NCBI RefSeq assembly: GCF_945859685.1
Contig: NC_079147.1
Coordinates: 96,278,315-96,342,314 of the forward strand
DNA from: Eupeodes corollae
Lineage: Eukaryota > Arthropoda > Insecta > Diptera > Syrphidae
Direction: 5' to 3'
DNA length: 64,000 nt
The first letter of the stretch is position 1, and each line of letters opens with the position of its first letter. Made by a program: the position numbers and the translations under genes. Below, one piece after another: positions 34,917-47,759 of the stretch. The notes under the pieces were generated by a model, which was not told the origin of the DNA, ran no database searches, and saw nothing but the letters and a program-made list of their open reading frames with translations.

Positions 34917-37900
34917 TTTCAGGGAAACTTTAAATGTGAAAGAAAGTAAGTAAGTTAAACTGTATTTCTAAACTTCTTTAATACTGCCAGTTGAATATAA
35001 TCGGGACCTGCTGAAAAACACCATTTAACACAGATTGAAGATATAAGGCTACACTCTGAAGCACAGGGTAATGACTACTGCTAGTTTGTGAAAAGGAGTT
35101 ACGAAAATATATTATTAATCAACTTCTTCAAGGCTTCTATCAAATGAATCTCTGAAATTGTTCGTTACAGATATCGACAGTTTTATTAAATGAAGGGTTC
35201 TTAAAAGTCACCTGATTTTAGAGTTAAGTTTTCATTTATATTAATGTCACAAATCAAAATATAATTGTTTAGAGTTTTATAAAAGAAAATAAGGTTTACA
35301 GATTTTGGGACAAAAATTCACCAAACTCAGAAACTAAAAATTACGCATAGTGTTATCTCAAAAATATTACTTCTTTTATTATTTGAGTATAAGTTGAAAG
35401 TGTTTATTTTAGTAATTTTTATTTTTCAATTTTGGAAATGGAAATACAAACATACATACATACATGTGTATGTATTTGCATATTCTTGTAATATAATCAA
35501 AAAAAAAATCTATTTAATAACGATTTTAAAACAAAACTTCCTGTTAATTATTCTAAGACAAGAACTAAAATTTGTTTAAAAAATAAGATTGATGACCTAA
35601 ACTAGCTTTGACACATTTTTAATAAGGCACAATTATTTCGCAAATCATAAAATTTGTTAAGTTTTTAATTACTTCCTTCTTGAAATCTTTTTTGTTGAGA
35701 TATGTTGACTTTTAGATTTTGCGAAGAAACAGTTTCTTGGTAGTTTTTGTCTTGTTTAACTTGAAACTAATTTTAATTGCTTTTGCAACAACGAGTATAC
35801 TTACCTTCATTTATTTACCATACTGAAGATTCAGGTACGAAGAGGTGTATACCTACATATTATGTACAAAGATAGGTTGGTACATGTAGAACACATAAGT
35901 TTATAATTCATACTGGTTATCTTTAAGATTACGAGTTTTATATTTTAACTTTAATTTTTGCACATGTTCTTGATAATAATTTTTCTTCATAATTTTTTTT
36001 GTTGAAATTTTCTCCGATTTTTTCGAATTTCAGAAAGAGATTTGTCTTTAAGAAAAAATGTATTTTATTGATATTGCTACTGCTATACATGATGCAATGC
36101 GAAGTGCAAATCTTTCCAACTAATTAGCTTAAGTCTAGCTTTCAGTGCACATTTATTATTTTTGAAATTTGACAAATTTTAGATTTGAAAAAGTGAGCTA
36201 AGATTATTTAAAAAAAATCCTATGTGCTAAGTAATATTTGGTGCAATAGAACAAAAATGTTTGATATTATATTATATATTATATAAGGCATTGAAAATGA
36301 AGTCATCGGCATTCATTAAATTAACATATTTAATAGTTTTCAAAATTTAAATGCTTACAAATATTTTTACGGTTGATCCTGGAGGTGATCCAGAAATGTT
36401 TCTTGAGTTTTTGTGGATTAGATGTAAATGTGCAACAAGTTCTATCGAGGTTCAAAAATCTAGCTCATGTGATTTGTAATTTATACACCTTGTTAAGTTT
36501 GGTTCATTTAAAATCATATTTTTCCAGTTTTCCTAATATTATACATTTAAAGACATTTGCTAATACGAATCCAAAAAAAAATACTGAACATAAGAACGTT
36601 TGTTTGTGGCAGAGTTAATGATTTTAAAAATATTATTGAACCAAATCTATCGTTTTTCTTAAAGATATTTTGGAGAATGAGCAGATCACATATTGTGATT
36701 TTTTTCATGGTAACCTAACTAAAGTTACAGATATTCAAAACATTGTCAAACTTTTATATTTTAACCAATCCATCACAAAATGGACTTAATGTTTAAAATT
36801 CTTCAAAAAGTAGATTTTCTCTTTAACACGGTCTAATATAAGTTATGCTGGCATACGATGAAAATACATTTTGAAAAGTATATTTTTGAAAAGCCTAATC
36901 AAAACAATAAAAAAAAACTTTAAACCCAATCGAGATAACTATTATTATACAACGCTTTTTTAAGGATTAGGATGTTCTGAATTCGAATCATGCCTTTCTT
37001 TGTATTACATCAGGTTAACATATTCCCCTTTAATGTTAAAGACAACCTAAAACGAATTTTTAAAGGCTAACTATACACAAAGCATCCCTTAATAATAAAT
37101 TGTAAATTGATTTCCAAAGAACAAATAATTATCTTCTAGATGCAGTTGAAACTATTTTAGTATCACCTAGTTTTCGTAATTTTTCTTTTCATTTGACTCT
37201 ATCTAAAGTTTTAAAAAAATATTGAATGTTTGTTTTTAATGTTTTTAATTAATTTGTTTAGAGATAATTGTTATTGTTGATTCGGAAACTCTGGTTGAAA
37301 TTCTTTGTAGTCAAATTCAGAAATGCCCGTGTTCTTCTGACTGTGATAAAATCGAACATTTTTGTGTATACGCTTTTGCGTTTTTCTGTTCAGAACCGTT
37401 TTAGCATAAATGTCTCAACGTTGTTTTAAGGTAATTGTGTCTGGTGAAAGCTTTTTTATAGCAAATAAGATAATACAATTTTTCTACGGAATTTTAAAAT
37501 AAGGAATTTTTAATTCTTCATGAATATAGAAAAGCCCTATACAAGGTTTTTTTCGGATTATAAAAGGTTGTATCTGAGAAACCTGAAGTGATAGACTGAT
37601 CTTGTATTTGAAAATAGTATAATTCGATTGCAACGTAATAATCAGTTAACCAATGTTATTTTAAGAATATTCATCGAGGTTTAAATATTATATCCTCATT
37701 AGTTAAGTAATGTATCCGTTGTTTTTTAATTAAGACCGCATTCAAATATTTAATTAACTTATATTAATTTTGATAGAAAAAGTTACATGCATTTAAAGTA
37801 ATTTGATTATTTGAATCCATTAAATACTTAATTTAGTTTTGATTGTAATTTAGGACATATTTTAAAAAAATGTGGTGTCTACAACTTCTATGCAAATTCG

Positions 37901-38862
37901 GCGTAAAGAATAACTCAAATAATTCAACACAAAAACAACCTTTCACATACCAATAATTAATGAAGCAAAAATTCAAACCATAATCTAAAACAGACATTAA
38001 TGTTTGTATTTATTTAAAAACAAAATGCAAAAATTGTAAGTATGTTTTTAAAAATAAAGAACTAAGGTCACTCTAAAATTAAATGATCATTGAATTTGAA
38101 AGGAGATTTTCGAAAGCAAAATGAAACAAAAGAAAAATACTATTTTTGACATGTACCGAAATTAATATTGCTAGGGCTGAGATTTCCAATTTTATTGTAT
38201 TTCTTAAAAAACATTCTAAATTCTAAAAACTGATTTAAAAAGAACTTCATCGTTGGACTATAATCAAAAAAATGAGTTTCATTAAATATCAAGATTAATA
38301 TACTTAAAATTTCATGAGAAAATACTTGTTCTTCTTAATTAAAATAACACTAAAATATTTTAGTTTAAAGGTTTAATTTACTACTTTTCTTCTCAACAAC
38401 AAAATCAATTCTTTTTATAGCTTTTTAAATCCTAAGGTATTTTCTATGAAATTAATTGAACAGAAATATTTGAACTTGAATATTTATTTTCTGTGTATGT
38501 TTTAAATTTTCAATACTATTTTTAAGTGCAATTTTTGAATTTTGTATTGCGCTTTAATCAGAGCCCCAATTATCAAATTTTAGAGTGTGGAGAATTTTAT
38601 ATTTTGATGCGAACAAAAACACTATAAAATCAATTTTAACTTATCATAAAAACAATTCGTTAATAAGCAAGTGTAACAAATTTTAATTTTATTTTCAAAA
38701 TTGTTGCAGAAAATTTTATAGATTTATTATGAACTTTGTGTTTTATTTAAATACTTTTATAAAAATAATTCAATAAATTCCAAAGTTTTAAAAGTTGAAA
38801 GAACTTATAAATTTCGTTGACGCTGTAGAAACGTTTTTTATTTCGGAATAACATGTTTTATA
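34917..38862. other. No supported gene
   Basis: AT-rich. Contains a CATACATACATACATG run with GTATGTATT (about 35449-35475). The plus frame at 36373-36618 has no recognisable domain. No splice-bounded exon was convincing. Confidence 0.5.
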
Positions 38863-40069
38863 AAGGGTGATTTTTTTTGAGGTTAGGATTTTCATGCATT
38901 AGTATTTGACAGATCACGCGGGATTTCAGACATGGTGTCAAAGAGAAAGATGCTTTGACATTTTATCATGAATAGACTTACTAACGAGCAACGCTTGCAA
39001 ATCATTGAATTTTATTACCAAAATCAGTGTTCAGTTCGAAATGTGTTTCGCGCTTTACGTCCGATTTATGGTCTACATACATGTACAGTGCGTACAGAAG
39101 AGAATATTGTGTCTGTTTCTGAGAGTGTTGCTGAAGACCGTGAAATGTCGATTCGTCGCCGTTCGCAGCAATTGGGTTTGTGTTATTCGACCACATGGAA
39201 GATTTTACGCAAAGATCTTGGTGTAAAACCGTATAAAATACAGCTCGTGCAAGAACTGAAGCCGAACGATCTGCCACAACGTCGAATTTTCAGTGAATGG
39301 GCCCTAGAAAAGTTGGCAGAAAATCCGCTTTTTTATCGACAAATTTTGTTCAGCTATGAGGCTCATTTCTGGTTGAATGGCTACGTAAATAAGCAAAATT
39401 GCCGCATTTGGAGTGAAGAGCAACCAGAAGTCGTTCAAGAACTGCCCATGCATCCCAATAAATGCACTGTTTGGTGTGGTTTGTACGCTGGTGGAATCAT
39501 TGGACCGTATTTTTTCAAAGATGCTGTTGGACGCAACGTTACGGTGAATGGCGATCGCTATCGTTCAATGCTAACAAACTTTTTGTTGCCAAAAATGGAA
39601 GAACTGAACTTGGTTGACATGTGGTTTCAACAAGATGGCGCTACATGCCACACAGCTCGCGATTCTATGGCCATTTTGAGGGAAAACTTCGGAGAACAAT
39701 TCATCTCAAGGAATGGACCGGTAAGTTGGCCACCAAGATCATGCGATTTGACGCCTTTAGACTGTTTTTTGTGGAGCTATGTCAAGTCTTAAGTCTACAC
39801 AAATAAACTAGCAACTATTCCAGCTTTGGAAGACAACATTTCCGAAGAAATTCGGGCTATTCCGGCCGAAATGCTCGAAAAAGTTACCCAAAATTGGACT
39901 TTCCGAATTGACCACCTAAGACGCAGCCGCGGTCAACATTTAAATGAAATTATCTTCAAAAAGTAAATGTCATGGACCAATCTAACGTTTCAAATAAAGA
40001 ATCGATGAGATTTTGCAAATTTTATGCGTTTTTTTTTTAAAGTTTTCAAGCTCTTAAAAAATCACCGTT
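38863..40069 (+). mobile_element. Mariner, DD41D type (subfamily 1), most complete copy
   Basis: A 1207 bp element. Left end AAGGGTGATTTTTTTTGAGG, right end complement AACGGTGATTTTTTAAGAGC, TA at both borders. The ends agree for about 14 bases and then diverge. Contains the transposase described in the next entry. Fragments of close relatives occur at 27650-28080. Confidence 0.88.
38968..39966 (+). pseudogene. DD41D mariner transposase, one nonsense codon and a lost catalytic Asp
   Basis: Starts MNRLTNEQRLQIIEFYYQNQ (first helix-turn-helix). An apparent in-frame deletion joins RALRPIYGL to VRTEENIVSVSESV, so the linker/second HTH is shortened. SIRRRSQQLGLCYSTTWKIL and LVQELKPNDLPQRRIFSEWA follow. 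The first catalytic motif reads FSYEAHFWLNGYV where relatives have SDEAHF: the Asp codon is TAT (Tyr). The second motif WFQQDGATCHTA and the third CDLTPLDCFLW are intact and 41 residues apart. A TAA at 39790 interrupts an otherwise continuous frame that resumes VYTNKLATIPALEDN and ends HLNEIIFKK at 39966. This spacing defines the rosa-like DD41D group. Loss of the first Asp should abolish cleavage even without the stop. Confidence 0.9.
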
Positions 40070-40692
40070 TATTAAGAAACAGAAGAGACACCATTTTAAG
40101 TAAAAATAAATAAAATAAGATATTGTTTTCTAGGACACTCTGTTAAAAAGTTAAAGGAAAATTAAATTAAAAAATGTAAAACACGCGTGCGATATTTGTT
40201 AAGCTGAGATTTCGTGTAAATACAAAAATTCTGAAACCTTAAGTAACTTAAAGAAGTCTGCTCGGGACGTTAACGCCAACGCATATAAGAAAACTATTTA
40301 AGTATCAAATACAAATTCATCATTTAACACAACCTTTATGTTCGCGAAAACCTTAAACTCATTAGAAAGTGGTGTTATTTCATATCGTCATTAGTGACTT
40401 AGTGCCTTTATTTCTTTGGTTCTTATGCTACGCTTAAATATTGGATGTTGGAATCCCTTGTAGCTCTAGCTCTTTCTAAGCTTTTATTTAATATCTTTTT
40501 CATATATGTATCCATCCATCCTATTCCTATAGTGTCTCAAATACACTTCCAAAACTATCTCCTTTCGAATTTTGATCAGAAATTAAGTGAATTGATAAAT
40601 ACATTAAACATTGAAATTTTAAAATCTTAGAATTCTGATTTTTTTTTAATATTCCAGATTTTAAAAGTTACAATTCTTGAAGAGAATATCAA
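40070..40692. other. No supported feature
   Basis: AT-rich spacer between the mariner and a pogo remnant. The small frame at 40445-40630 has no recognisable motif. Confidence 0.5.
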
Positions 40693-41745
40693 CTTAGGGT
40701 AATTGCGGGAGAGATAACACACTTAAAAAAATTCATACTCCTTGTCATACAGGTAAAATCTTTGTAAAATCTTTGTTTAACCTTTTCGTTAAGTAAAAAA
40801 ATAAATAAAATAAATTGGGTGGCGCAACAGTCCGTTGAGAACTAGGGCCTAGTGACTTACAACTCTCAACCATTCCTGGGTGCGAGTAATGTTGTCAGGA
40901 ATGGAGGGGACCTACAGTTTATATGCCGAATCCGAACGGCTAATTTGAGAAAGCACTTTTTCATGACAAGAGTTACTCTTGGAGAATTTGTCAATTCCTC
41001 GCAAGAGGCAGTACCCGTGAAAAGACTTAAGATGGCATAGGCAGGGATCGAACCCAAGACCTCTGGCATGACAGTCCAACGCACTAACCATCATGCTACG
41101 GGTACTAAGTTAAGTATTCGACCATAAAGAAATTGACAAAATTTGGTTTATTTTGTTTGAAGCTCTTTATCTGACTTTGGAAAAGTTTTTTTAGTTTTGT
41201 ACAAAAAGTTAACGCGAGAACGAGTATAAAGGCGTTTTGTGCAGTTTCAGAGCCTAGTATTGTCAATACGTGTTTTAAAAGCATATTTAACAATTTTTTA
41301 TTTGTCCCCTTTTGTTGTCAAGTTTTAAAATGGTGAGCGGCTGCCTGGTATATAATAATACATAAACTGTGGCTATTTTTCAGAAGATGCCAAAGGTTGA
41401 ATTTGCTTATCCATTTATCTTTTTAAAGACGACAAGAGGTAATTGGACAAAAGAGGACCTGGAATAAGACCAAAAAACATAGAGAAGAGAATATCTATTC
41501 GAAAAGGAGAACATTTTAAAGAAATTAAATTTAAAACAAAAATCGAGAAAATAAGATCCAGCGTAGGTACAACATGTCGAAAATGAATGCGTACCCTTTT
41601 CTCCAAACTGTGGAGATGATCAAAAATACAGTAACATTAAGAATTGAAATTCAATTTTAGTATGGTAGAAAATAATACCATTGTTAAATTGATGTTTTTG
41701 TTTTTGATTTTTCAAAAAAACGCGACATAGCTCCTGCAATTACTC
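40693..41745 (+). mobile_element. Second pogo-type element, old and degraded, carrying a SINE
   Basis: Left end TTAGGGTAATTGCGGGAGAG at 40694-40713 is identical to the end of the element at 10103. The right end near 41722-41745 (GCGACATAGCTCCTGC then AATTACTCT) is a diverged complement. Inside, a plus-strand remnant MPKVEF and TTRGNWTKEDLE at 41387-41460 corresponds to the Psq domain opening RTTNRGSWSEEALE, followed by stops. No nuclease region is seen. Confidence 0.72.
40811..41104 (-). mobile_element. Full-length SINE inserted in the pogo remnant
   Basis: Minus strand: GTACCCGTAGCATGATGG head, box A TAGCATGATGGTTAGTG, box B GGTTCGATCCC (closest of all copies to a canonical box B), body, and CGGACTGTTGCGCCACCC with an ATTTATTTT-type tail. 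Short repeats GTTAAGTA on both sides (about 40788 and 41106) may be the target duplication. Confidence 0.9.
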
Positions 41746-44320
41746 TATGAAACATCGTTGCTGGCTGGGAAAATTTAGATTAAAATGGACGTCTACAAGA
41801 GAAGAAAGGACAGCTGAATCAGGATGATCATATATTCCTATTCTATGCTTGAATACATTTGGAACATAATTGTGTCACTTGAAATCGCTTGTCAGAACAT
41901 TTTAAAATAGTTTCGACGAATTCCATTCGACAACAAAAAAACGCCCGTCGTTCTGCAAATAGCAAGAACCCGAATCGAGAGGCATCATATTCATTTCCTC
42001 AATTGACTTTTTCATCTCATGTTTATTTATACAAAATGAATAAAAATATGAACTCACCCCATAGGTATTAGAACACCGCGCACTTCATATTATTTTCATC
42101 TGCATCTTCGAGTGCCTTTCTAATATTACCTACTCCTCGTTTAGGCATCATAAAGATTTTTCTTCGAACATCATAGAAAAACTTAATGGATTGTTCATGT
42201 TTTTCTCTCATCCATGGCGCTTAAGTACATTCATGTTGATTTTCCATTTTCCTACACCTAACATATATATACTTTTCTTCATAACTATGCATTCGTGCAT
42301 TTATGTAGCAATAATGGCTAAATGTTTTTGTTTAAAAAGAATGGCTGATGTGTAAACATCCGAAACAAGCATCAAGATATTGTATTTCATTTTCTTTTTC
42401 CTCCAAATAGGAGATAAAATCATTAAAATGGAAAAATAAATCTCGACCGCATGTGCGTTATATTGAGAATGAGATATTTTTATATATATTTGGAATCGAA
42501 TTGGTTTTATTTTTATATATTACTGATGATAGAAAAAGGAGCAAAATCATATCACACATTATATTGCATTGAACATTTGAATAACTTGTTGTTCGTGTGG
42601 TTTTACATGAAATACGGCTTAATTTTTATAATTTTCCAGACAGCAATTACCCATTTTTATTTATTGCTATAAAGTAGGGGATTTATTGCAGAAATAAACA
42701 ATCAATTTTCAATTCATTAATGAATCTCGTGCTGGTTTTGGTGATGTAATCAAATAGTAAATGTTTTACGAATTACTAAAAAGTGGCTCCTAAACGAGGA
42801 GTAGTAAGTTTTTTTATTTACACTTAAATTTATGTAAATTTTATGATTTATTTCTATTAGTTTACGTTGTTTCTTAAACTGCAAATATTGATTATGAATA
42901 AACAAACTTAGCTTTAATTTATGAAATCTATGTAATTAATTTTTAATTAGCTCTGAAGCTATGAAATACCTTATAACTTTAAAACTTTCGACTATGTAAA
43001 TCAATCAGCAATAATTAGAATCTTCAGACATTCAAGTCTTTCTATCTTTGCAGACAAATTTATAAACTATAGGTATTCGTTATAAATAAAGAATTATTTT
43101 TTGATTGATTTTTGTTTTTGTACGTGAACTGTTTGCATAAATGGAATCTTCTCTGAAATAATTTGCTAGCTTCTACTTATGAGCAATCTTTAAGTCAGGT
43201 AAGTAGTTTTATTCCAATATCACGTCTCGTTTGTATCTATTGTATATATATGTAAATCAAAAATGCAAATGAATATAATTTTAAATTCAGTGCACTGTGG
43301 ATTTTTGTCAGATAAGAAACGTCTGAAAAATAATCATCCGTTTATTATGAGAAATGCTATCACCGCAGTAAATTAAAAAAAAAAAAAACATCAAACGGAA
43401 ACGGCAGAGTTCACAGATAATTGCATTGTTCAAGGTTGAATGTTTGAACTTTTTAAAGAATTTTTCAAAATTCGGCATACAATTTCTTGAGTAGGTATCT
43501 AATTTTGAATAACATTTAGTCTTAAAATAATTACAAATATGGCGACAATTTATTTAATATGTTTAAACATTTGGTTTTAGATCTAGGTATGAAAAAATTG
43601 ACTGTATTTTAAATTATTTAAGTTTGGCCAGTATCCAATTTCCAGTTTGTTTATTTTTTTAAATTGTAAGAACTTAATTTTTGTAGCTTAAACTGTTGAC
43701 TTGATTTTTCATAATCACGCTTGAATGAAAAATGAAAGTTAGCAGAAAACAAACGAAAATAATGATTCATTCCAAGCATTAAATTGGAATTTTTTAAATG
43801 ATAATTAGATAAGAAGGGTTATTTTTGTATTCCAGTCAGTGGGGATAAAATATGAAAAAAAAGCTTTTTAAAATGTCGTTGCGCAAAAACCTAAATTTTA
43901 TTTAATGTTTTTCTTAGAAAAATTTGTCACAAAAATGCAAAGAAATATTTGCGAGACATTTTTGAAATTATCTTCTTTGACCTAATTTTAAGTTTAAACA
44001 AGAAATTAAATTATTAAGCTACAGAAACAAACAGTGTATTTTAATGCAGACTTAACAGAATCTCCAATAACCGAAAAACCAAATTTGTTGATTAAGTTTA
44101 AATTGTTTGAAGTTCTAGAAAGCGGAAGTAAAATTATAATGTGATTTTTGTTGAAAAGATCACAGAATGTATCCATTAGCTATAAACGAAAGAGAGATAC
44201 CATAAGCTGGCCCTTAATTGCTATTAAAAATGCCAAGTATTACTTTGTTTCAAAATAATTATTTCGATAAGAAGTACATTTTTATTTTTAAATGAATGCA
44301 AGGGAATGTTATTTTATTCA
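41746..44320. other. No supported gene
   Basis: AT-rich. A possible donor (AAGTCAGGTAAGTAG) lies at 43193-43207 on the plus strand but the sequence before it is not open in any frame long enough to be called. The frame at 42451-42672 is rich in Tyr/Phe/Ile and shows no domain. Confidence 0.5.
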
Positions 44321-44324
44321 CACG

Positions 44325-45660
44325 AGTTTGGGATGGAAATTCTCTTTCCGATGAGTTTGGTACGTCAATGAGCGTTAAGCAAGGATGCGTTTTAAGTACT
44401 CTTCTCTTTATCTTATGCATAAATGACATAACTCATTCGGTGGCATCGGTGGTATATTCGGGGACGATATAATTTTCCTAGCTTAATCTGTAGACGGGAT
44501 GCAGCTAATGATAAATAGGGTTCAATTTTATTGCAAAACATGGTACATGGAATCTGGAATTAAATCTTTCTAAATCAAAAATGATGATATTCAGAAACGG
44601 TGGTGGGAGATATTCCAGGAGGGAGAAGTGGTCGTTTGACGAGGACCTGATAGAAATAGTAAAGGAATACAAGTATCTGGGAGTTTTTTATTGTATCTAA
44701 CTTGAATCTAGACAAACATTTACAATCCAAACTATCGGAAGCAAAGCGTGTTTTGTTTTCTTTTTGGAGAAGTTGCATTCTAAGAAATAGCGTTTCGCAC
44801 ATAGCTAAACACAAAGTATTTCGAGCTACCTCAATTGCGATAGTGTTTTACGGAACGCAAGTATGAGGGTATTGATCGTTTGAAGCTGTGGAAAAGTTCC
44901 CCCGTATTTTTATTAAAATTACTTTCAAGTTGCCAAGTACGACGCCCAACTATATGTTACATCTTGAAACAGGAATAAGGTCCCTCTTTTAGACACACTT
45001 AAATTACATTTCAACTACGTGTCAAAAGTTTTGGCGATGGGTGACCAAAAAATTCAGCGAATAGTACTCACACAAGCTATTAATTCTGAAGATTCGTGTG
45101 TTAAAGAGTGGAAGCGATTACCAGTCTCTTCCACTCTTTAAAACAGAAAATGCTCAACTACTTTTTCAGCAGACGAAAGAATCGAGGTGCTTAAGTTGAA
45201 TTTTGATGACTTGCTGAAAAAAGTCGACAACATGATGTACTATAAGTTTATGAGTGAATTAACAGATCTTACTACAGTAAAGTTAACCATTTCTTGAACC
45301 ACAACACCTACTTCTTGACCAAAAACAGTACCCAAAAAAATCAGCTTGTTATTTAAAGTAAGAGGTGAACTAAATTATTTGAAGTACATTCCTCACCATC
45401 CACAATTAAAAATATTACGCGAAGATGTATTTCATATCTTGGGAGTTTGTCCAATACTCAAGGAGTTTCGAAAGTGCTATTTTGGGATAGATATAATCGG
45501 TTTAGAAGAAACGATCAACATCTTAAATGGAAAACTAGGTTGGACCCTTCTATATGAATACTCATTGAACGCTCTTCGCTCCTAGAGCCAGAACAGTTGA
45601 GGAAAACCTTAAGGTTTTAAAGTTTGAGAATAATAAAGATTATTTTATTGAATTGTATCT
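44325..45660 (+). pseudogene. LINE (family B) reverse transcriptase, broken, second copy
   Basis: Plus strand, frames shifting along the way: TRVWDGNSLSDEFGTSMSVK and QGCVLSTLLFILCINDITHS (RT motif B region), then SDFNLELNLSKSKMMIF-like sequence, EYKYLGV, FYGTQV, KLPSTTPNYMLHLETGI, LNYISTTCQKFW. After a diverged stretch comes the open tail 45346-45585 with LLFKVRGELNYLKYIPHHP, LREDVFHILGVCPILKEFRK and LNGKLGWTLLYEY. Matches the copy at 9790-12660, including ETGL(P)LF and REDVFH...GVCP. The CxxC of the tail is deleted here. The RGELN block is exactly where the pogo element entered the other copy. Confidence 0.82.
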
Positions 45661-47690
45661 AAAAGCTTTTTTTTCGTATATATGTATGTATAAATTTAAA
45701 AAAAATGTCAGTCTGGTAGATGGCCTTCAGCCAAACCATTTATAGACTTGTGTAATCTTACAATTGAAAATACAATGTTTTGTTCTAGTATCTTTTCAAT
45801 TCAATAAAACTAAACTAAATTCGAAAAACAATCTTATATCAGGCTTTTTGAAGAATGTAAATTCAGGGAGTAGATGTTTAAAAAAAAAATTTAATCTATT
45901 ATCCCTTACTGCAATATTCCGGTTAAATGTTCTAAGTATCTTATTTATTTTCATACAATTCATAATAAATTTTAAGCCTTTCACTGCCAAACATTATCAC
46001 CTACGGCATTAATGATAATACGGTTCATAACAGAAGAGCGCGAAATTGTATAAAAACAATATTTAATCTTATTAAGGATTTAAAGTCTTAAGGTAGTTTT
46101 TTTTTCGAATAAATTGGAACACAAAATATGAATATAATATTGAAAACGGGTATTTCTGGGTTTTAGCATTCAACATCAACTCTAAAATTAATTATTCAAA
46201 AACATGAAGAAATTACATTCAACTTTTTTCAAAGTTTGGTACCATAAAAACCAAGTAATATACTAAAATATTTCAAACTGTACCTAGAAGACACAATTTT
46301 TATTTTGTGAAAAAAAATGGAATGAGATTTTTTTAAAAACTACGTTGCTTTCTCTTAACCTTGATTATGTTCAATTTTCAGAGCGTTATTTAAAAAAAAA
46401 ACCGTCATCTAATAGAAAAATTATGTGTTATTAAAGTTCTAATTCAAGGCAGCATATTTCTTAGAAAAGATACTTTTTGTGTAAACCACAATATGGAAAT
46501 TTACTAAATTTTGTTTAACAGGGTTACAAATTACTTTCCTTAGTTAAATAATAGTAGGTATTCAAATATCTTATGGAAACACCTTGTAAAAGAGAAAATA
46601 AAATGCATTAATCTTCAAAAACTAAATCACCTATAGAACAGGACAATTTCGGTCCTCAGAAACGTACTTTAGTAGTTAAAGAAAATTGAAATTTTTAAGA
46701 ATATCAACATTTTAAACCATTTCTTATTTCTGTTTCCATTTTTATAACCTTAAAAACAATGGATGTTTGCTAAACTTTTGGTAAGTTGTTACTAAGCAAG
46801 TCCAGAGTTTAGGCTATTTATAAATAAATTTAAACCTAAGTTTAGAGCTAAAACTACGGTTTAACTATAAACATAGGAAATACTGTGTTAAAGTAGTTAT
46901 TATCACAGCCAAATGTCATATTTGATTTTTGGTCGTGAATTGAAAAACTGAAAAAGTAAATCGTATCAAATAAATTGTACGTAAACTTGTTGGTGTAGCT
47001 CTTTTTTTGGCAATTTTCGCTACAAAGTTCTTTCTCTGACTGCGATAAGTTTTCCTGCCGTTCGCATTTTATATTTTCCTTGGTGTTCTTCTAAAATATT
47101 ATTGAACGTTGTAAGTTGTTTTTTCATTTGATTTTCTATTGAATAGTTTTGTTTTACTAACTTTTTTCGACATCCAATTCAAGGAATAACAGCACAAAAC
47201 AACGAGTTGGAAAATAGAGCAATATTTTTTGTAATTTGAAGGATAATCGTAGTGAATACAGCTTTAATCTGGGGTTTTACTAAACACATCGGGAAAATTG
47301 ACTATGGATAAGAGTTGTGCTTATTTAATCAGCAAGCCCTAACCTATATAGATCAATAAATCACGACTTCAGTAATTCTCTATGAATAAACGCTAATATA
47401 TCAAGTGCTATTTAGAGATGAAGTTTTATTGAAGTTTGAAGTAAAGAAGTAATTTGATGAAATTTGAAGTCTTTCACTATGTACATAACTAATTATTAAA
47501 CCCAATTACCTAGTTACTTTTGAAAGTCCAACAAAAGAATTCTAAAATACTTCAATATCCGAGTAAATGTAAATAAAAAGACGCTATAGGTACTCAGGAA
47601 TCACTTTAATTTCATTTTTTAAATATGTGAAGTTATTTCTTCATAAGATCCTACATAAAAAACCTTCACATTTAGCCTCCTAGCATCAAT
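45661..47690. other. No supported gene
   Basis: AT-rich; a TATATATGTATGTATA run at 45677-45692. Overlapping frames on both strands near 45764-46012 are compositionally plain and unassigned. Confidence 0.5.
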
Positions 47691-47759
47691 TTGGCGACGG
47701 CAAAACTCACTCTTTAAAAAATCAAAATATACAAATTAGTTTAAACCAAATAAATGCTC

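Noticed and set aside
35804..35835. Upstream exon of the host gene (minus, donor near 35803)
   Set aside because: Acceptor and donor words are present, but all frames that fit the next exon's phase contain a stop.
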